DNA of 64,000 bases from Desulfosudis oleivorans (lineage in GTDB: Bacteria; Desulfobacterota; Desulfobacteria; Desulfobacterales; SURF-7), in NCBI GenBank assembly GCA_020723305.1, contig DYJC01000001.1, positions 62,001-126,000 on the forward strand, read 5' to 3'. Of the stretch, positions 1 to 8,885 are shown in pieces. The first letter of the stretch is position 1, and each line of letters opens with the position of its first letter. A program made the translations under genes and the position numbers. The notes beneath the pieces were generated by a model that was not told the origin of the DNA, made no database searches, and worked only from the letters and a program-made list of their open reading frames with translations.

Positions 1-374
1 ATCTTGTAAAATGGGAGATCTCGATCCGGTTATTAAACCAGATGCAAACAACCTGGCCGGTATTCACCGGTAACAACCATGTCCAGTATATGGAGCAGTT
101 GGTTCATTATATGAAAAACAATCAGATCGTCAGGCCGGCCTCCAACACACAGTTTTCATACATCTATATTATGGATAAAATCGGGTTTGGACAGGGTGAA
201 CAGAAAATATTTGTTCTCTGCCTTCCGGACAAATTAATTCTTTATGATATTTCAAAAGAATCCATAGAACGGGTTGATCGATTTGTCGACGGCGTAGCCG
301 GATCAGACATGGGACGGTTTCAATGTCAGCTCAACAAAGGGAATTCCTTATATACATGCGTCTGGAAATTATAA
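1..374 (+). CDS. C-terminal part of an unknown protein (cut by window edge)
   Basis: The frame is open from the first bases of the window (first full codon at 3) to the TAA ending at 374, so this is the 3' end of a longer gene. A methionine at 42 is not preceded by a ribosome binding site and is probably internal. The visible 120 or so residues have no transmembrane segment, signal peptide or motif I recognise. The composition is that of a soluble domain with alternating beta-like stretches. The ExeA-like ATPase starts 15 bp downstream, so the protein is probably part of the same secretion or pilus operon. I do not assign a function. Confidence 0.6.
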   Translation, partial: LVKWEISIRLLNQMQTTWPVFTGNNHVQYMEQLVHYMKNNQIVRPASNTQFSYIYIMDKIGFGQGEQKIFVLCLPDKLILYDISKESIERVDRFVDGVAGSDMGRFQCQLNKGNSLYTCVWKL

Positions 375-389
375 CCATAAGGTATAATC

Positions 390-2006
390 ATGGATAAACT
401 GATATCCAATAATGAAATGGGGTATCTGGAATACTTTGGTTTACAGCGGAATCCGTTTCCGGTTGCTCCCGATGATGACAATTTTTTTATCTCCAACCAC
501 ATTGAACAGATATTGGCGGAAATCATCCATGGAATTATCGCCAGAAAAGGGTTCATGGTTCTTTCCGGGGACACGGGTTTGGGGAAAACAAGTATCAGCC
601 GGAGGATATTACGCTTGCTTGAAGAAAAGGGAATAGAAACCTCCCTTATTTTTCATACGTCATGCAGGAATATCGAACTGCTTCGGGAGATCAACCGGGA
701 TTTTGGTTTGGAAACCGGTTCTCTCCGATTTGGAGATTTATTGAACGCACTGAGTGAATTTCTGACTGAAAAAAATAAAAACAATCAGAATTGCGCGATA
801 ATTGTGGATGATGCCCAAAACCTGGACTCGAAATCCCTTGAATTGATCAGAATGATTTCCAACTACGAGGCAGATCAAAAAAAACTGGTTCAAATTTTAC
901 TGATCGGCCAGCCGGAACTGATTGAAAAGCTGGATCAGCCGGAGCTGAGACAATTAAAAAGCAGAATCATCATCTGGCAAAAGGTTACCCCGTTGCTGCT
1001 GGTTGAGCTTGAAAGCTATCTATTTTTCAAACTGAATTTATCCGGGAATAATGGTCAGCTCCATGTATCCAGACCTGCTGTCAAAACGATTTTCAGACTT
1101 ACCCGCGGAAATCTACGGCAGATCAATATCTTACTGGATCGATGCCTCTATGCGGCTTATCTGGCGGATTCAAAAACCCTTACCCAAAAAATTGTCAAAG
1201 ACGCACACCGGGATATCCATCCGTTACGTGAATATAGAAGATCCGCGTCAAAACCAATGCTGGTATCGGCATGTCTCATTCTGTCTCTGATACTTGTCTT
1301 CTATTTCGGAAGCGCTTATTTACCATCTGCAATAGAGCGATTCTCTTCTGTTCCGTCTGTAGCGGAAAACCAAAAATTTCAAGACACCAAAAACAAACAA
1401 TCACCGTTGATTCAGAGCATTTTAGAAATCTCGCCGATTCAAAAACTACCTTACCCTAATTTGCAAAGACCGCCGGAACTCCTGACACCCATCGATCCTG
1501 CCCTACCCCCATCAAAGGTTTCTATTTTTTTAAAGGCTTATCAATTGGCATCCTATGAAAACCCGTTCCTGCAGGCAATCCATACAAACAACTTTCAAGA
1601 AATCTCCGGACAGATTTATGATCAGACCGGATATCGCCTTATTCGGTTAAATACGCTTCCGGCAAGCATAGAAGGTCAGTATGATGTCCTTATCCGGAAT
1701 GCAGCCCAAACCAATGAAAAGGAATATATCCTGTTCTGGCATCCTGACCCGAAAATAACCAATTTCTACTATGGATATCAAGGAGATGAAATACGTTCTC
1801 TCCAGCAAGCACTCAAAGAACTCTCACTGTACCAGTATGAACTGGATGGTATTGTAGGAAAGGAAGTATTAAGGGGGCTTGTCTCCTTTCAGAAACAATG
1901 GGATTTACCCATAACAGGATATCCGGATGAAAAAACCCTTTTCCTGTTATGTCATGTAAAAGGATCGGAAAATGACTCAAGAAAAGACCAAAAAATTTCT
2001 GGGTGA
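390..2006 (+). CDS. ExeA/GspA-like AAA ATPase with C-terminal peptidoglycan-binding domain
   Basis: A 538-residue protein of the ExeA/GspA (MshM-like) family, which helps assemble secretin-type secretion or pilus machinery through the cell wall. The N-terminus carries the family pattern YFGLQRNPFPVAPD, followed by Walker A GDTGLGKTS near residue 60 and Walker B IIVDDAQNL near 135. A single transmembrane helix follows at about 290-312. The last 80 residues (from about YGYQGDEIRSLQQAL) resemble a peptidoglycan-binding type 1 domain, which would sit in the periplasm. The gene overlaps the downstream GspE gene by 35 bp, indicating translational coupling. Family assignment is firm; whether the machine is a type II secretion system or an MSHA-like pilus cannot be decided here. 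Confidence 0.85.
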   Translation: MDKLISNNEMGYLEYFGLQRNPFPVAPDDDNFFISNHIEQILAEIIHGIIARKGFMVLSGDTGLGKTSISRRILRLLEEKGIETSLIFHTSCRNIELLREINRDFGLETGSLRFGDLLNALSEFLTEKNKNNQNCAIIVDDAQNLDSKSLELIRMISNYEADQKKLVQILLIGQPELIEKLDQPELRQLKSRIIIWQKVTPLLLVELESYLFFKLNLSGNNGQLHVSRPAVKTIFRLTRGNLRQINILLDRCLYAAYLADSKTLTQKIVKDAHRDIHPLREYRRSASKPMLVSACLILSLILVFYFGSAYLPSAIERFSSVPSVAENQKFQDTKNKQSPLIQSILEISPIQKLPYPNLQRPPELLTPIDPALPPSKVSIFLKAYQLASYENPFLQAIHTNNFQEISGQIYDQTGYRLIRLNTLPASIEGQYDVLIRNAAQTNEKEYILFWHPDPKITNFYYGYQGDEIRSLQQALKELSLYQYELDGIVGKEVLRGLVSFQKQWDLPITGYPDEKTLFLLCHVKGSENDSRKDQKISG

Positions 2007-3633
2007 ACTTCTCAAGGAAAAAGGAATCCTTACAGAAGCACATATCAAGTATGCCCTTCAGGAACAAAAAATCAGCAAGATGAGGGTGGGTGAAATTTTT
2101 GAGCGACTCGGTTTTGTGACGGAGTACGAAGTTGTAACCACCCTATCTGAACAAGAAGGAATACCTTATATTGATGTGGATGAAATACTTCCGAATGAAC
2201 AGTTGCTCAAAATGTTCAATAAAAATCTTTGCCTGAACAACTCGTTTCTACCTATCCGGGTCCATGAAAAAATTGTTGAGATCGCCGCTCATAATCCTTC
2301 TGACCCGAAAATTGGGCAACTGGTCTCCAGACAGACGGGTCTGATCCCTTCTTTTTTTATGGCGGAAAGAACCAAGGTGATCAATGCGATCAATAAATTC
2401 TTCTATTTTCTTGAAAATCCGGTTGAACGTCTGATTGAAAATGAGATCAACCTTCTTTCTCAGGATCGTGAAATGGCCAGGGGTATGGATACGCTGGTAA
2501 AATATATTCTTCACCTTGCAATAAAAATGAGGACCACCGATATCCATATCCAGCCCATGAAGCAGGCGATTAATATCTCCTTTCGCATTGATGGTGTTTT
2601 GAATTCGATCATGTTCCTTCCTGTTTCGCTGAACCGGATTGTTTCAACAATCAAATTAAAAGCAGATATGGATATCGCCGAACAAAGACTACCCCAGGAT
2701 GGACGTTTTTCAGCAATGATCCTGAATAACAGTTACGATTTCAGGGTATCCACAATTGTTTCTCCTCAGGGAGAAAACATGGTGCTACGCATCCTTCCCA
2801 TGGAAACAGCGATTATGGGTATGGCACAGCTAGGATTCCTTGAAGAGCATATTAAAATCGTTGAAAACATGTTCAACGAACCATTTGGCATCATTCTGTT
2901 GACCGGCCCTACGGGGTCCGGTAAATCCACAACCTTGTATGCCGGTATCCGAAGACTGGATCTTCTTCATAAAAACGTCATTACCGTAGAAGAACCGATT
3001 GAGTATGATATCCCGCTCCTCCGCCAGACCCAGGTCAATGAAAAAGCAGGTTATACTTTTGCAAATGCAATACGATATTTTCTTCGCCATGATCCGGACG
3101 TAATCCTGGTAGGGGAAATCAGAGACAAGGAAACAGCCGCAACAACCATCACTGCTTCGACAACAGGCCACCTTGTTTTATCCACCCTGCACACAAACAG
3201 TGCAGTAGGTGCCATACCACGACTGAGAGATCTTGGCGTAAGACCATTTCTTATCTCCGATTCCTTGATCGGTGTGGTCAGCCAGCGTCTTGTAAGAAAA
3301 ATATGCAAATCCTGTAAAGAGTCCTATACACCTTCGGAAAAAGAAAAAAAATATCTCCGGGATCAATCCATTTCCCAATTGTTTCGTGGAAAAGGGTGTG
3401 ACGTTTGCGGCGGATCAGGATATTTCGGAAGAACACTGGTATATGAGTTGCTGACGGTTGACCGTGTTCTTGCACTCATGATCGAACAGGAATCGGATCT
3501 GCACCGCATTATGGAAACGGCCAGAGACGGCCGGTTTGTGGATATATCGGATATTACTGCAATCAAAGTAAAACAGGGAATTACAACTACCGAAGAGGCT
3601 GTGCGTGTCCTCGGTAATATACGGCAGGTTTAA
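1972..3633 (+). CDS. gspE: GspE/PilB-family secretion ATPase
   Basis: A 553-residue hexameric ATPase that powers pseudopilus or pilus assembly from the cytoplasmic side. The N-terminal 150 residues form a T2SSE_N/MshEN-like domain. The core has Walker A GPTGSGKSTTLYA, the aspartate-box region with VEEPIEYD, Walker B ILVGEIRDKETA and a histidine-box region around LSTLHTNSAVGAIPRL. Four cysteines near residues 445-487 (CKSCKES and CDVCGGSGY) form the zinc-binding subdomain typical of GspE/PilB. The start ATG at 1972 lies inside the end of the ExeA-like gene and is preceded by AAGGA. Length and motif order are normal for the family. Confidence 0.93.
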   Translation: MTQEKTKKFLGELLKEKGILTEAHIKYALQEQKISKMRVGEIFERLGFVTEYEVVTTLSEQEGIPYIDVDEILPNEQLLKMFNKNLCLNNSFLPIRVHEKIVEIAAHNPSDPKIGQLVSRQTGLIPSFFMAERTKVINAINKFFYFLENPVERLIENEINLLSQDREMARGMDTLVKYILHLAIKMRTTDIHIQPMKQAINISFRIDGVLNSIMFLPVSLNRIVSTIKLKADMDIAEQRLPQDGRFSAMILNNSYDFRVSTIVSPQGENMVLRILPMETAIMGMAQLGFLEEHIKIVENMFNEPFGIILLTGPTGSGKSTTLYAGIRRLDLLHKNVITVEEPIEYDIPLLRQTQVNEKAGYTFANAIRYFLRHDPDVILVGEIRDKETAATTITASTTGHLVLSTLHTNSAVGAIPRLRDLGVRPFLISDSLIGVVSQRLVRKICKSCKESYTPSEKEKKYLRDQSISQLFRGKGCDVCGGSGYFGRTLVYELLTVDRVLALMIEQESDLHRIMETARDGRFVDISDITAIKVKQGITTTEEAVRVLGNIRQV

Positions 3634-3640
3634 TAGGTCT

Positions 3641-4873
3641 ATGGGGTATTTCAGATTTAAACTACTATCACCTTCCGGAAGAATTTTTTCCGGATTTATC
3701 AAGCTCCCTTACCAGGATGAAATGTCTGCGATTTCCCATCTTGAACGGGATGGAAGTACTGCAATCCATGTCGGCAAACCCGGTATGATCTACTCCTTTT
3801 TATTGCATCTTGCCTCCTTCAGCCTGCAACAAAAAATGTCTCGTTCAGACCAGACTGAATTCCTGAGCAATTTATCTCTGATGCTCCGTTCGGGTGTGCC
3901 GATATCATCCGCACTCAAAGAATCTTCTGCTTCATCCAGTCTTCCTGAAATTTCAAAAGACATCGAGGATATGATTATATCGATACAAGGAGGATTAACA
4001 TTTTCCGAAACTGCGTCCAAATATTCTCATATTTTCCCAAAAACGATCCTTCACCTGATTCGGATTGGAGAGGAAACCGGACAACTGGATGAAATGCTGA
4101 AAAAAGGTGCCGGTCATCTTAAGAGGATTGATGGAATCATCAGTGATACCAAACAGGCACTCCTATACCCATCTTTTGTCTTTTTCATGCTTGGTGCGGG
4201 GCTAATTTTCTGGTTTTACTTTGTTGTGCCTAAAATTGTTACCCTGTTTGTCGAAATGAACGTCAGCCTTCCAGGCCTGACGGTATTCCTGATCTGGCTG
4301 TCTGAAATTGTCCAGAACTATCTATTTCATATTCTCAGTGGGACTGCCATTATCATCATGATGTTGTCGTATCTGTACAAGGGAAGCGTGAGAGGACAAA
4401 AAATCATTGATTCTGTACTGCTCAATCTTCCTCTTTCCGGAACAATCATCAGGGCATCCTCTTTAGCCTTTATCACGGAATACTTATCCCTGCTGTTGAG
4501 TTCCGGAATCGACATCCTGCAATCCTTAAAAATCCTGAGGGAATCGATTTCCAACAGCATTTACAAAGAGAGCCTCAATAATATTCTGGAAAGCGTGTCC
4601 AGAGGGGATGGCATTGCCGGTTCATTTAAAAATGCGAAACTGTTTCCACCTTTTGTGATACGCATGATCGGTATAGGAGAGATGAGCGGCACCTTGACCG
4701 AACAGTTGACCTATATTGCAGAGGAATATAAAAACAAGCTTTCCATTCTGGTGTCCACGATTGGGAAAATCATTGAGCCGGCTGTATTGATTATTGCCGG
4801 CATCATGTTTGCGATCATCATCGGTGGTTTGCTGTTGCCCATATATGATCTGGTCGGGCAGATCAGCAAATAA
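3641..4873 (+). CDS. gspF: GspF/PilC-family inner-membrane assembly protein
   Basis: A 410-residue polytopic platform protein of type II secretion or type IV pilus systems and partner of the GspE ATPase. It has the two repeated T2SSF domains (around residues 60-180 and 260-380) and hydrophobic segments near 165-190, 210-230 and 375-400. I chose ATG 3641 because the family's N-terminus (GYFRFKLLSPSGRIFSG) begins there. An upstream in-frame GTG at 3605 would overlap gspE without a family match. No pseudopilin gene follows; the operon ends here in a repeat-bearing intergenic stretch. Confidence 0.9.
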   Translation: MGYFRFKLLSPSGRIFSGFIKLPYQDEMSAISHLERDGSTAIHVGKPGMIYSFLLHLASFSLQQKMSRSDQTEFLSNLSLMLRSGVPISSALKESSASSSLPEISKDIEDMIISIQGGLTFSETASKYSHIFPKTILHLIRIGEETGQLDEMLKKGAGHLKRIDGIISDTKQALLYPSFVFFMLGAGLIFWFYFVVPKIVTLFVEMNVSLPGLTVFLIWLSEIVQNYLFHILSGTAIIIMMLSYLYKGSVRGQKIIDSVLLNLPLSGTIIRASSLAFITEYLSLLLSSGIDILQSLKILRESISNSIYKESLNNILESVSRGDGIAGSFKNAKLFPPFVIRMIGIGEMSGTLTEQLTYIAEEYKNKLSILVSTIGKIIEPAVLIIAGIMFAIIIGGLLLPIYDLVGQISK

Positions 4874-4984
4874 TATATAGATATTATCTATAGAATTGAT
4901 TCCCATCATTGATTCTATCAAATTGACTTATCCGGAATATTTCTATAACAGTTTCAATCAAAGAATCGGAAAATGTTTTCATTG

Positions 4985-5106
4985 GAGCCAATTTCAAAAG
5001 TCTCTTGTTGTAGTTCCGGCGAAAACTAAAATCCAGTATTTTCGGCTCTTTTCTGAGCAATGACTTTCGCCGGTGTGACGCTTTATAATCGTTTTGAAAT
5101 TGGCTC
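4985..5106. repeat. 122-bp element with terminal inverted repeats (copy 1)
   Basis: This element fills most of the 304-bp gap between gspF and yedF. It begins GAGCCAATTTCAAAA and ends with the exact inverse complement TTTTGAAATTGGCTC (15 bp). Inside lies a second inverted repeat, CCGGCGAAA paired with TTTCGCCGG, and near the centre a small GCTC/GAGC hairpin. The whole element could therefore fold into nested stems. The bases ATTG occur immediately outside both ends, consistent with a 4-bp target duplication. A second copy in the same orientation lies at 8423-8544 with about six mismatches. It looks like a MITE or a structured dispersed repeat; the overlapping 74-residue minus-strand frame is not a believable gene. 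Confidence 0.85.
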
Positions 5107-5177
5107 ATTGTTTAACAAAAATGATCGTCTATCCGATCTTATATTACTGTTGAACCAGAGAAAAGTCAGGAGCAACC

Positions 5178-5774
5178 ATGAGACAGATTGATGCCAAAGG
5201 TATGGCATGCCCGACACCGGTAATTCAAACCAAGGCAGTCATAGAAAAAGAGAGCCCGGAATCGATGGATGTTATCGTTGACAATGAGGCTGCAAGTCAA
5301 AATGTCAGCCGGTTTTTACAATCCCGGCACTATAAGGTTACCGTAGAAAAACAAGGCAATGACTTTCATGTTCAAGGGCGGAAAGACCCGGACAATACAC
5401 TCGAACCAGCATCTCAGCCTCAACCAAAACCGGATCATCAAAAAATCCTGGTCATGATCAGTTCTGATAAAATCGGCAATGGTGATGATGAGCTTGGTGA
5501 AAAACTGATGGTCAGTTTTTTGAAAACCCTGAAGGAGATGGGCTCTGATCTATGGCGTCTGGTATTTGTGAATAATGGTGTCAAACTGACCATTGACCAA
5601 TCCCTGGTTCTGGAAGAGCTGAAATATCTTGAAAAAACCGGAACCCATATCCTTGTATGCGGCACATGCCTCACCCATTTTAATCTTCTGGAAAAAAAGA
5701 AAGTCGGACAAACCACCAACATGCTGGATATTGTCACATCAATGCAGCTTGCTGACAGGGTGATCAATCTGTAA
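5178..5774 (+). CDS. yedF: YedF-type selenium metabolism protein (TusA-like plus DsrE-like domains)
   Basis: A 198-residue fusion of an N-terminal TusA/SirA-like domain (residues 1-70, with the CPTP motif starting at Cys11) and a C-terminal DsrE-like domain (from about residue 88). Its cysteines lie in the CGTCLTHF segment. This architecture matches the YedF family, which co-occurs with selenium metabolism genes; the exact reaction is not settled. The start at 5178 is preceded by AGGAG. The presence of the gene fits an organism that makes selenoproteins, relevant to the candidate selenoprotein at 45338-45502. It appears to be monocistronic. Confidence 0.88.
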   Translation: MRQIDAKGMACPTPVIQTKAVIEKESPESMDVIVDNEAASQNVSRFLQSRHYKVTVEKQGNDFHVQGRKDPDNTLEPASQPQPKPDHQKILVMISSDKIGNGDDELGEKLMVSFLKTLKEMGSDLWRLVFVNNGVKLTIDQSLVLEELKYLEKTGTHILVCGTCLTHFNLLEKKKVGQTTNMLDIVTSMQLADRVINL

Positions 5775-5952
5775 GCCCTGATGCGATTGCTCAGCAGGAT
5801 TCTTTCCGCGTGTACCTGTAGAACCAAGAAAAGGGTAGACGTACGCACTCCATTTCTGATACTCTTACAAAAAGTTCGTGCTTTCAATCTCAGATTCTTA
5901 AGGTGATACCGGGAGCAATCCGATTCCAGTAATCCAATTCAGGAGTTCATCA

Positions 5953-6630
5953 GTGGACATTATTGAAGCCATAAAAACCAGAAAAAGTATTCGAAAGTTC
6001 AAATCCGATCCGATTCCAAAAGAAACCTTACGGGCTATACTCGAAATTGCATGCCGGGCACCTTCTGCTGAAAACACGCAGCCCTGGGAATTTGTCGTTG
6101 CGGCCGGAGATCTACTGGATACCATACGGCAGAAAAATGTGGAAAAAGTAAGAAACTTTGTATTTCCTCCGGAGGAGATGGCTCATCTCATGATTGAACG
6201 TCCCAAGGGCTCCATCTTCCGGACCCGGCAGATTGAAATCGCAAAACAGCTTTTTGAATTAATGGATATCCCCAGAAAGGATCTTCAAAAAAGAGCGGAA
6301 TGGCTGGAAAGAGGATTTCGGTATTTTGACGCGCCGGTTGCCATCTTCATTGTTGCGGACAAAACATTGCCCATTCAGGGAACAGCCCTTGATGTCGGCT
6401 CTGTAGTCCAGAATATATGCCTTGCAGCCCTTGCCTATGGACTGCATACCTGTATCGAAAACCAGGGAATTACATACGCAGATGTAGTCCGGGAAGAAGC
6501 TCGAATCCCGGATTCAAAGCGCTTAATGGCGGCAATCGCAATCGGATATCCGGATTGGGAATTTCCGGCAAATCAGGTTCAAAGTGAACGGGAACACATT
6601 GATAATATTTTAACCTGGTGTGGAATCTAA
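5953..6630 (+). CDS. Nitroreductase-family flavoprotein
   Basis: A 225-residue protein of the nitroreductase superfamily, which uses FMN and NAD(P)H to reduce nitro, quinone or related substrates. The N-terminal family pattern is visible (AIKTRKSIRKFKSDPIP, then RAPSAENTQPWEF for FMN phosphate contact). The C-terminal part has AIAIGYPD, the usual strand before the end. The start is GTG at 5953 with AGGAG ten bases upstream. The physiological substrate cannot be predicted. The CBS-pair gene follows 16 bp downstream, so the two are probably co-transcribed. Confidence 0.88.
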   Translation: MDIIEAIKTRKSIRKFKSDPIPKETLRAILEIACRAPSAENTQPWEFVVAAGDLLDTIRQKNVEKVRNFVFPPEEMAHLMIERPKGSIFRTRQIEIAKQLFELMDIPRKDLQKRAEWLERGFRYFDAPVAIFIVADKTLPIQGTALDVGSVVQNICLAALAYGLHTCIENQGITYADVVREEARIPDSKRLMAAIAIGYPDWEFPANQVQSEREHIDNILTWCGI

Positions 6631-6646
6631 AAAAAAGGAGACAATC

Positions 6647-7102
6647 ATGCTTAAAGCAAAAGACATTATGACAAAAGATGTGATCACGGTTTCTCCTGAT
6701 ATGGAAATTACAAGTGCTGCAGGCCTGCTATTTGAACATCATATCAACGGTGTTCCGGTGGTTGAAAAGAATGGAAAGATCATCGGAATCCTCTGTCAAA
6801 GCGATCTGATTGCCCAGCAGAAAACCCTTCCCATCCCCTCTTTGTTTACTTTTCTGGATGGTTTCATTCCATTCAATTCTTTAAAAAAAATGGAAAAAAA
6901 TATACAGAAAATCGCAGCACTCAGTGTTGCCGATGCCATGACGGAAAATCCGGTAACCGTTTCCCCGGAAACGGATATTGAGCAAATCGCCACATTGATG
7001 GTTGATAAAAACTACCACTCCCTGCCGGTTGTTGAAGCCGGCACTCTGGTTGGCATTATCGGGAAAGAGGATATATTGCAGACATTGATCCGTAAAAAAT
7101 GA
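6647..7102 (+). CDS. CBS-domain pair protein
   Basis: A 151-residue protein made almost entirely of two CBS domains (residues about 5-60 and 92-148), each with the typical DIMT/DAMTENPVTVSP start and a GIL/GII strand near the end. CBS pairs bind adenosyl nucleotides such as AMP, ATP or SAM and act as energy or ligand sensors; here there is no attached enzyme domain. The start ATG 6647 is preceded by AAGGAG. It overlaps nothing and follows the nitroreductase by 16 bp. A second, CBS-ACT protein lies at the far end of the window. Confidence 0.88.
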   Translation: MLKAKDIMTKDVITVSPDMEITSAAGLLFEHHINGVPVVEKNGKIIGILCQSDLIAQQKTLPIPSLFTFLDGFIPFNSLKKMEKNIQKIAALSVADAMTENPVTVSPETDIEQIATLMVDKNYHSLPVVEAGTLVGIIGKEDILQTLIRKK

Positions 7103-7116
7103 TCATACTGAGCGGA

Positions 7117-8208
7117 CTATGCATCCCAGGGAACAATCTTGTATGGTTCCAATTTATTTTCATCCAGACGGCCTATGGTAAGAATAAGAGGTTCTTTTTT
7201 TCGTCCGGCCAGTTTTACCCAGTTTAGAATTTCTGAAACCAATGATTCTTCTCCAACACCTTTCCGGATAGCAGATGCATCGATGCTGTTATCCAATCGC
7301 CCTGAATTCACGTATGTCCACTGATCTCCTTTACTTGAAATAATTCCGGTATGACCTCGTGACGGGGTGGAGAAAGAAAGGATCTGTCCCGGCTGAATCA
7401 GGGATGAAATTTCTTCCATAATCTCATTTGCTTTCTTCTTATAATCGGAAAAGATCTCAAAGGATTTTACAAAATCGGCTTTACCGGACGACTCAATCAA
7501 GCCCTCTCCGCTGAAATAAGTATTGATGGCTTCGCCTTTGGATACAGCCATATTGATCAATGTTTCTTTTAATCCCCCATGCCCGCCATACCGATAACCA
7601 AGCTGCCGGAGGCCCTGAACTATGAGTTCATAACAATTAACCTGGTCATATTTCATTCCCAGGTTCTGTTTGACGGCATCGACCAGTTTTTCAGAAAATG
7701 AATCAGCATCCTTATGAATGCCTTCCACTCTTTTACCTGATGAATTGAGTGCCGGATGAATGCCCTCAGCTCTCTGAACTGCTGACTTGAGACCGGGTTC
7801 GATCCTTGTGTTTTCAGGTTTTATTTCCGTATCTCTGTTCCAGAAAAGATTACCATCTGCTTGATCGATATAGATCTTTGTACCCTCTTTAATTTTTCTG
7901 AACGGCTTGCTGTGATTTTGTTCCGAATGAATGATCTTCCAGCAAGATTTCTGAAAATCAGGATGATCGATCAACAGGTGGGAAACCGTAGGATGGCTCT
8001 TGGAGATCTCGCCCAGTAAAATAGTACCGGCAGGTTGGCCGCTGACCGGTGTTCCATTTCCATCCGGCAACTTGCTATCCACATGGTCTATCCGGATATC
8101 TCGTTGTTTTGTGTCCAGAATATTTGAAAAATCAGAATTCCCAGCCCTGTTTTCCTTTTGCCTGGGCACCTGTTTTCCGGTCATTCCCGGGATAGAATCT
8201 ATGTTCAT
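7117..8208 (-). CDS. NlpC/P60-like putative cell-wall hydrolase or cysteine peptidase
   Basis: About 363 residues. The N-terminal half is low-complexity and polar and has no recognisable domain. The C-terminal 200 residues show the order expected of an NlpC/P60-like fold: a Cys in VNCYELIVQGL followed by a GYRYGGHGG segment, a His in SRGHTGIIS, and a polar Asn in TYVNSG. That would make it a peptidoglycan endopeptidase or amidase, but no signal peptide is visible, so its location is unclear. I prefer ATG 8208, preceded by AGGGTGG. An in-frame ATG at 8262 would add 18 residues but has no ribosome binding site. The assignment is motif-based and tentative. Confidence 0.6.
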   Translation of the reverse strand: MNIDSIPGMTGKQVPRQKENRAGNSDFSNILDTKQRDIRIDHVDSKLPDGNGTPVSGQPAGTILLGEISKSHPTVSHLLIDHPDFQKSCWKIIHSEQNHSKPFRKIKEGTKIYIDQADGNLFWNRDTEIKPENTRIEPGLKSAVQRAEGIHPALNSSGKRVEGIHKDADSFSEKLVDAVKQNLGMKYDQVNCYELIVQGLRQLGYRYGGHGGLKETLINMAVSKGEAINTYFSGEGLIESSGKADFVKSFEIFSDYKKKANEIMEEISSLIQPGQILSFSTPSRGHTGIISSKGDQWTYVNSGRLDNSIDASAIRKGVGEESLVSEILNWVKLAGRKKEPLILTIGRLDENKLEPYKIVPWDA

Positions 8209-8282
8209 GGCTTGCCACCCTTTATCGTCACGGTAACCATAACTTAGCAACATATATGCCATAGAAAAGATTGTTTACGGAC

Positions 8283-8327
8283 CTTTTATAAAACCGATAG
8301 CCGAGCTACCGGAGCCCGGCTATCGGC
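8283..8327 (-). terminator. Probable rho-independent terminator for the PilZ gene
   Basis: A perfect 10-bp inverted repeat (CCGATAGCCG at 8294-8303, CGGCTATCGG at 8317-8326) is followed on the minus strand by TTTTATAAAA. It lies downstream of the minus-strand PilZ gene at 8562-8885, beyond repeat copy 2, so it is the likely end of that transcript. The 353 bp between 8208 and 8562 hold only this hairpin and the repeat. Confidence 0.7.
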
Positions 8328-8422
8328 TTTCCTAAAACAGGGAATGGTATCTGAACGGCGGTTGATAAAAAAGATCGTAAGCAGTCAAATTATCGACTGT
8401 TTCCGTCAAATATTTGTAAAGT

Positions 8423-8544
8423 GAGCCAATTTCAAAAGTCTATTGTTGTAGTTCCGGCGAAAACGAAAATCCAGTATTTTCGGCTCTTTTCTGAGCACTG
8501 ACCTTCGCCGGTGTGACGCTTTTTAATCGTTTTGAAATTGGCTT
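8423..8544. repeat. 122-bp element with terminal inverted repeats (copy 2)
   Basis: The second copy of the element at 4985-5106, in the same orientation and about 95 percent identical by eye (six differences). The outer inverted repeat is kept except for the last base. The inner CCGGCGAA/TTCGCCGG stem and the GCTC/GAGC apical hairpin are also kept. No clean flanking duplication is seen at this copy. It sits between a PilZ gene and its probable terminator, so it would be transcribed as part of that gene's 3' untranslated region. Confidence 0.85.
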
Positions 8545-8561
8545 GAGTGATACAATATTAT

Positions 8562-8885
8562 CTATAAAACATTTTTATTCAATGTTTCATAGAATTGAAC
8601 TCCGATTCCATAACGAAACGAATCATCAATTTCACGGCACCACTTCACTCTTCCCTTCAGTATCCTGTAAGCTTCCGGATTAATCTCCATGTCCGGTTCA
8701 TTATTTACCATTTTGATACAAATATCATTCCCTGGCGGCAATGCATTCTCTGTTTCAAAACAGATTCCGTTGACACAGCAGTTAATCATCTTGGCTCTAT
8801 TATAATCGCCGTCTTTATTTCTTGAAAACATCAGATCTGCTTTACAATAGCTTCGAGCAAAATTTCGATTGGCTGATACACTCAT
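8562..8885 (-). CDS. PilZ-like domain protein with degenerate c-di-GMP motifs
   Basis: A 107-residue single-domain protein of PilZ type, the family that binds c-di-GMP through an RxxxR arginine motif and a (D/N)xSxxG motif. Here the first motif reads RSYCK and the second NCCVNG, so the second arginine and the serine are both replaced. The remaining strand pattern (GICFETENALPPGNDICIKM and the final RYGIGVQF) matches the PilZ barrel. ATG 8885 is preceded by AAGGAGGT; a longer frame starting at 8966 lacks support. Ligand binding is doubtful; it may be a non-binding PilZ adaptor. Confidence 0.75.
   Translation of the reverse strand: MSVSANRNFARSYCKADLMFSRNKDGDYNRAKMINCCVNGICFETENALPPGNDICIKMVNNEPDMEINPEAYRILKGRVKWCREIDDSFRYGIGVQFYETLNKNVL

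Noticed and set aside
4884-5108. 74-codon minus-strand frame over repeat copy 1
   Set aside because: It is almost entirely the non-coding inverted-repeat element.
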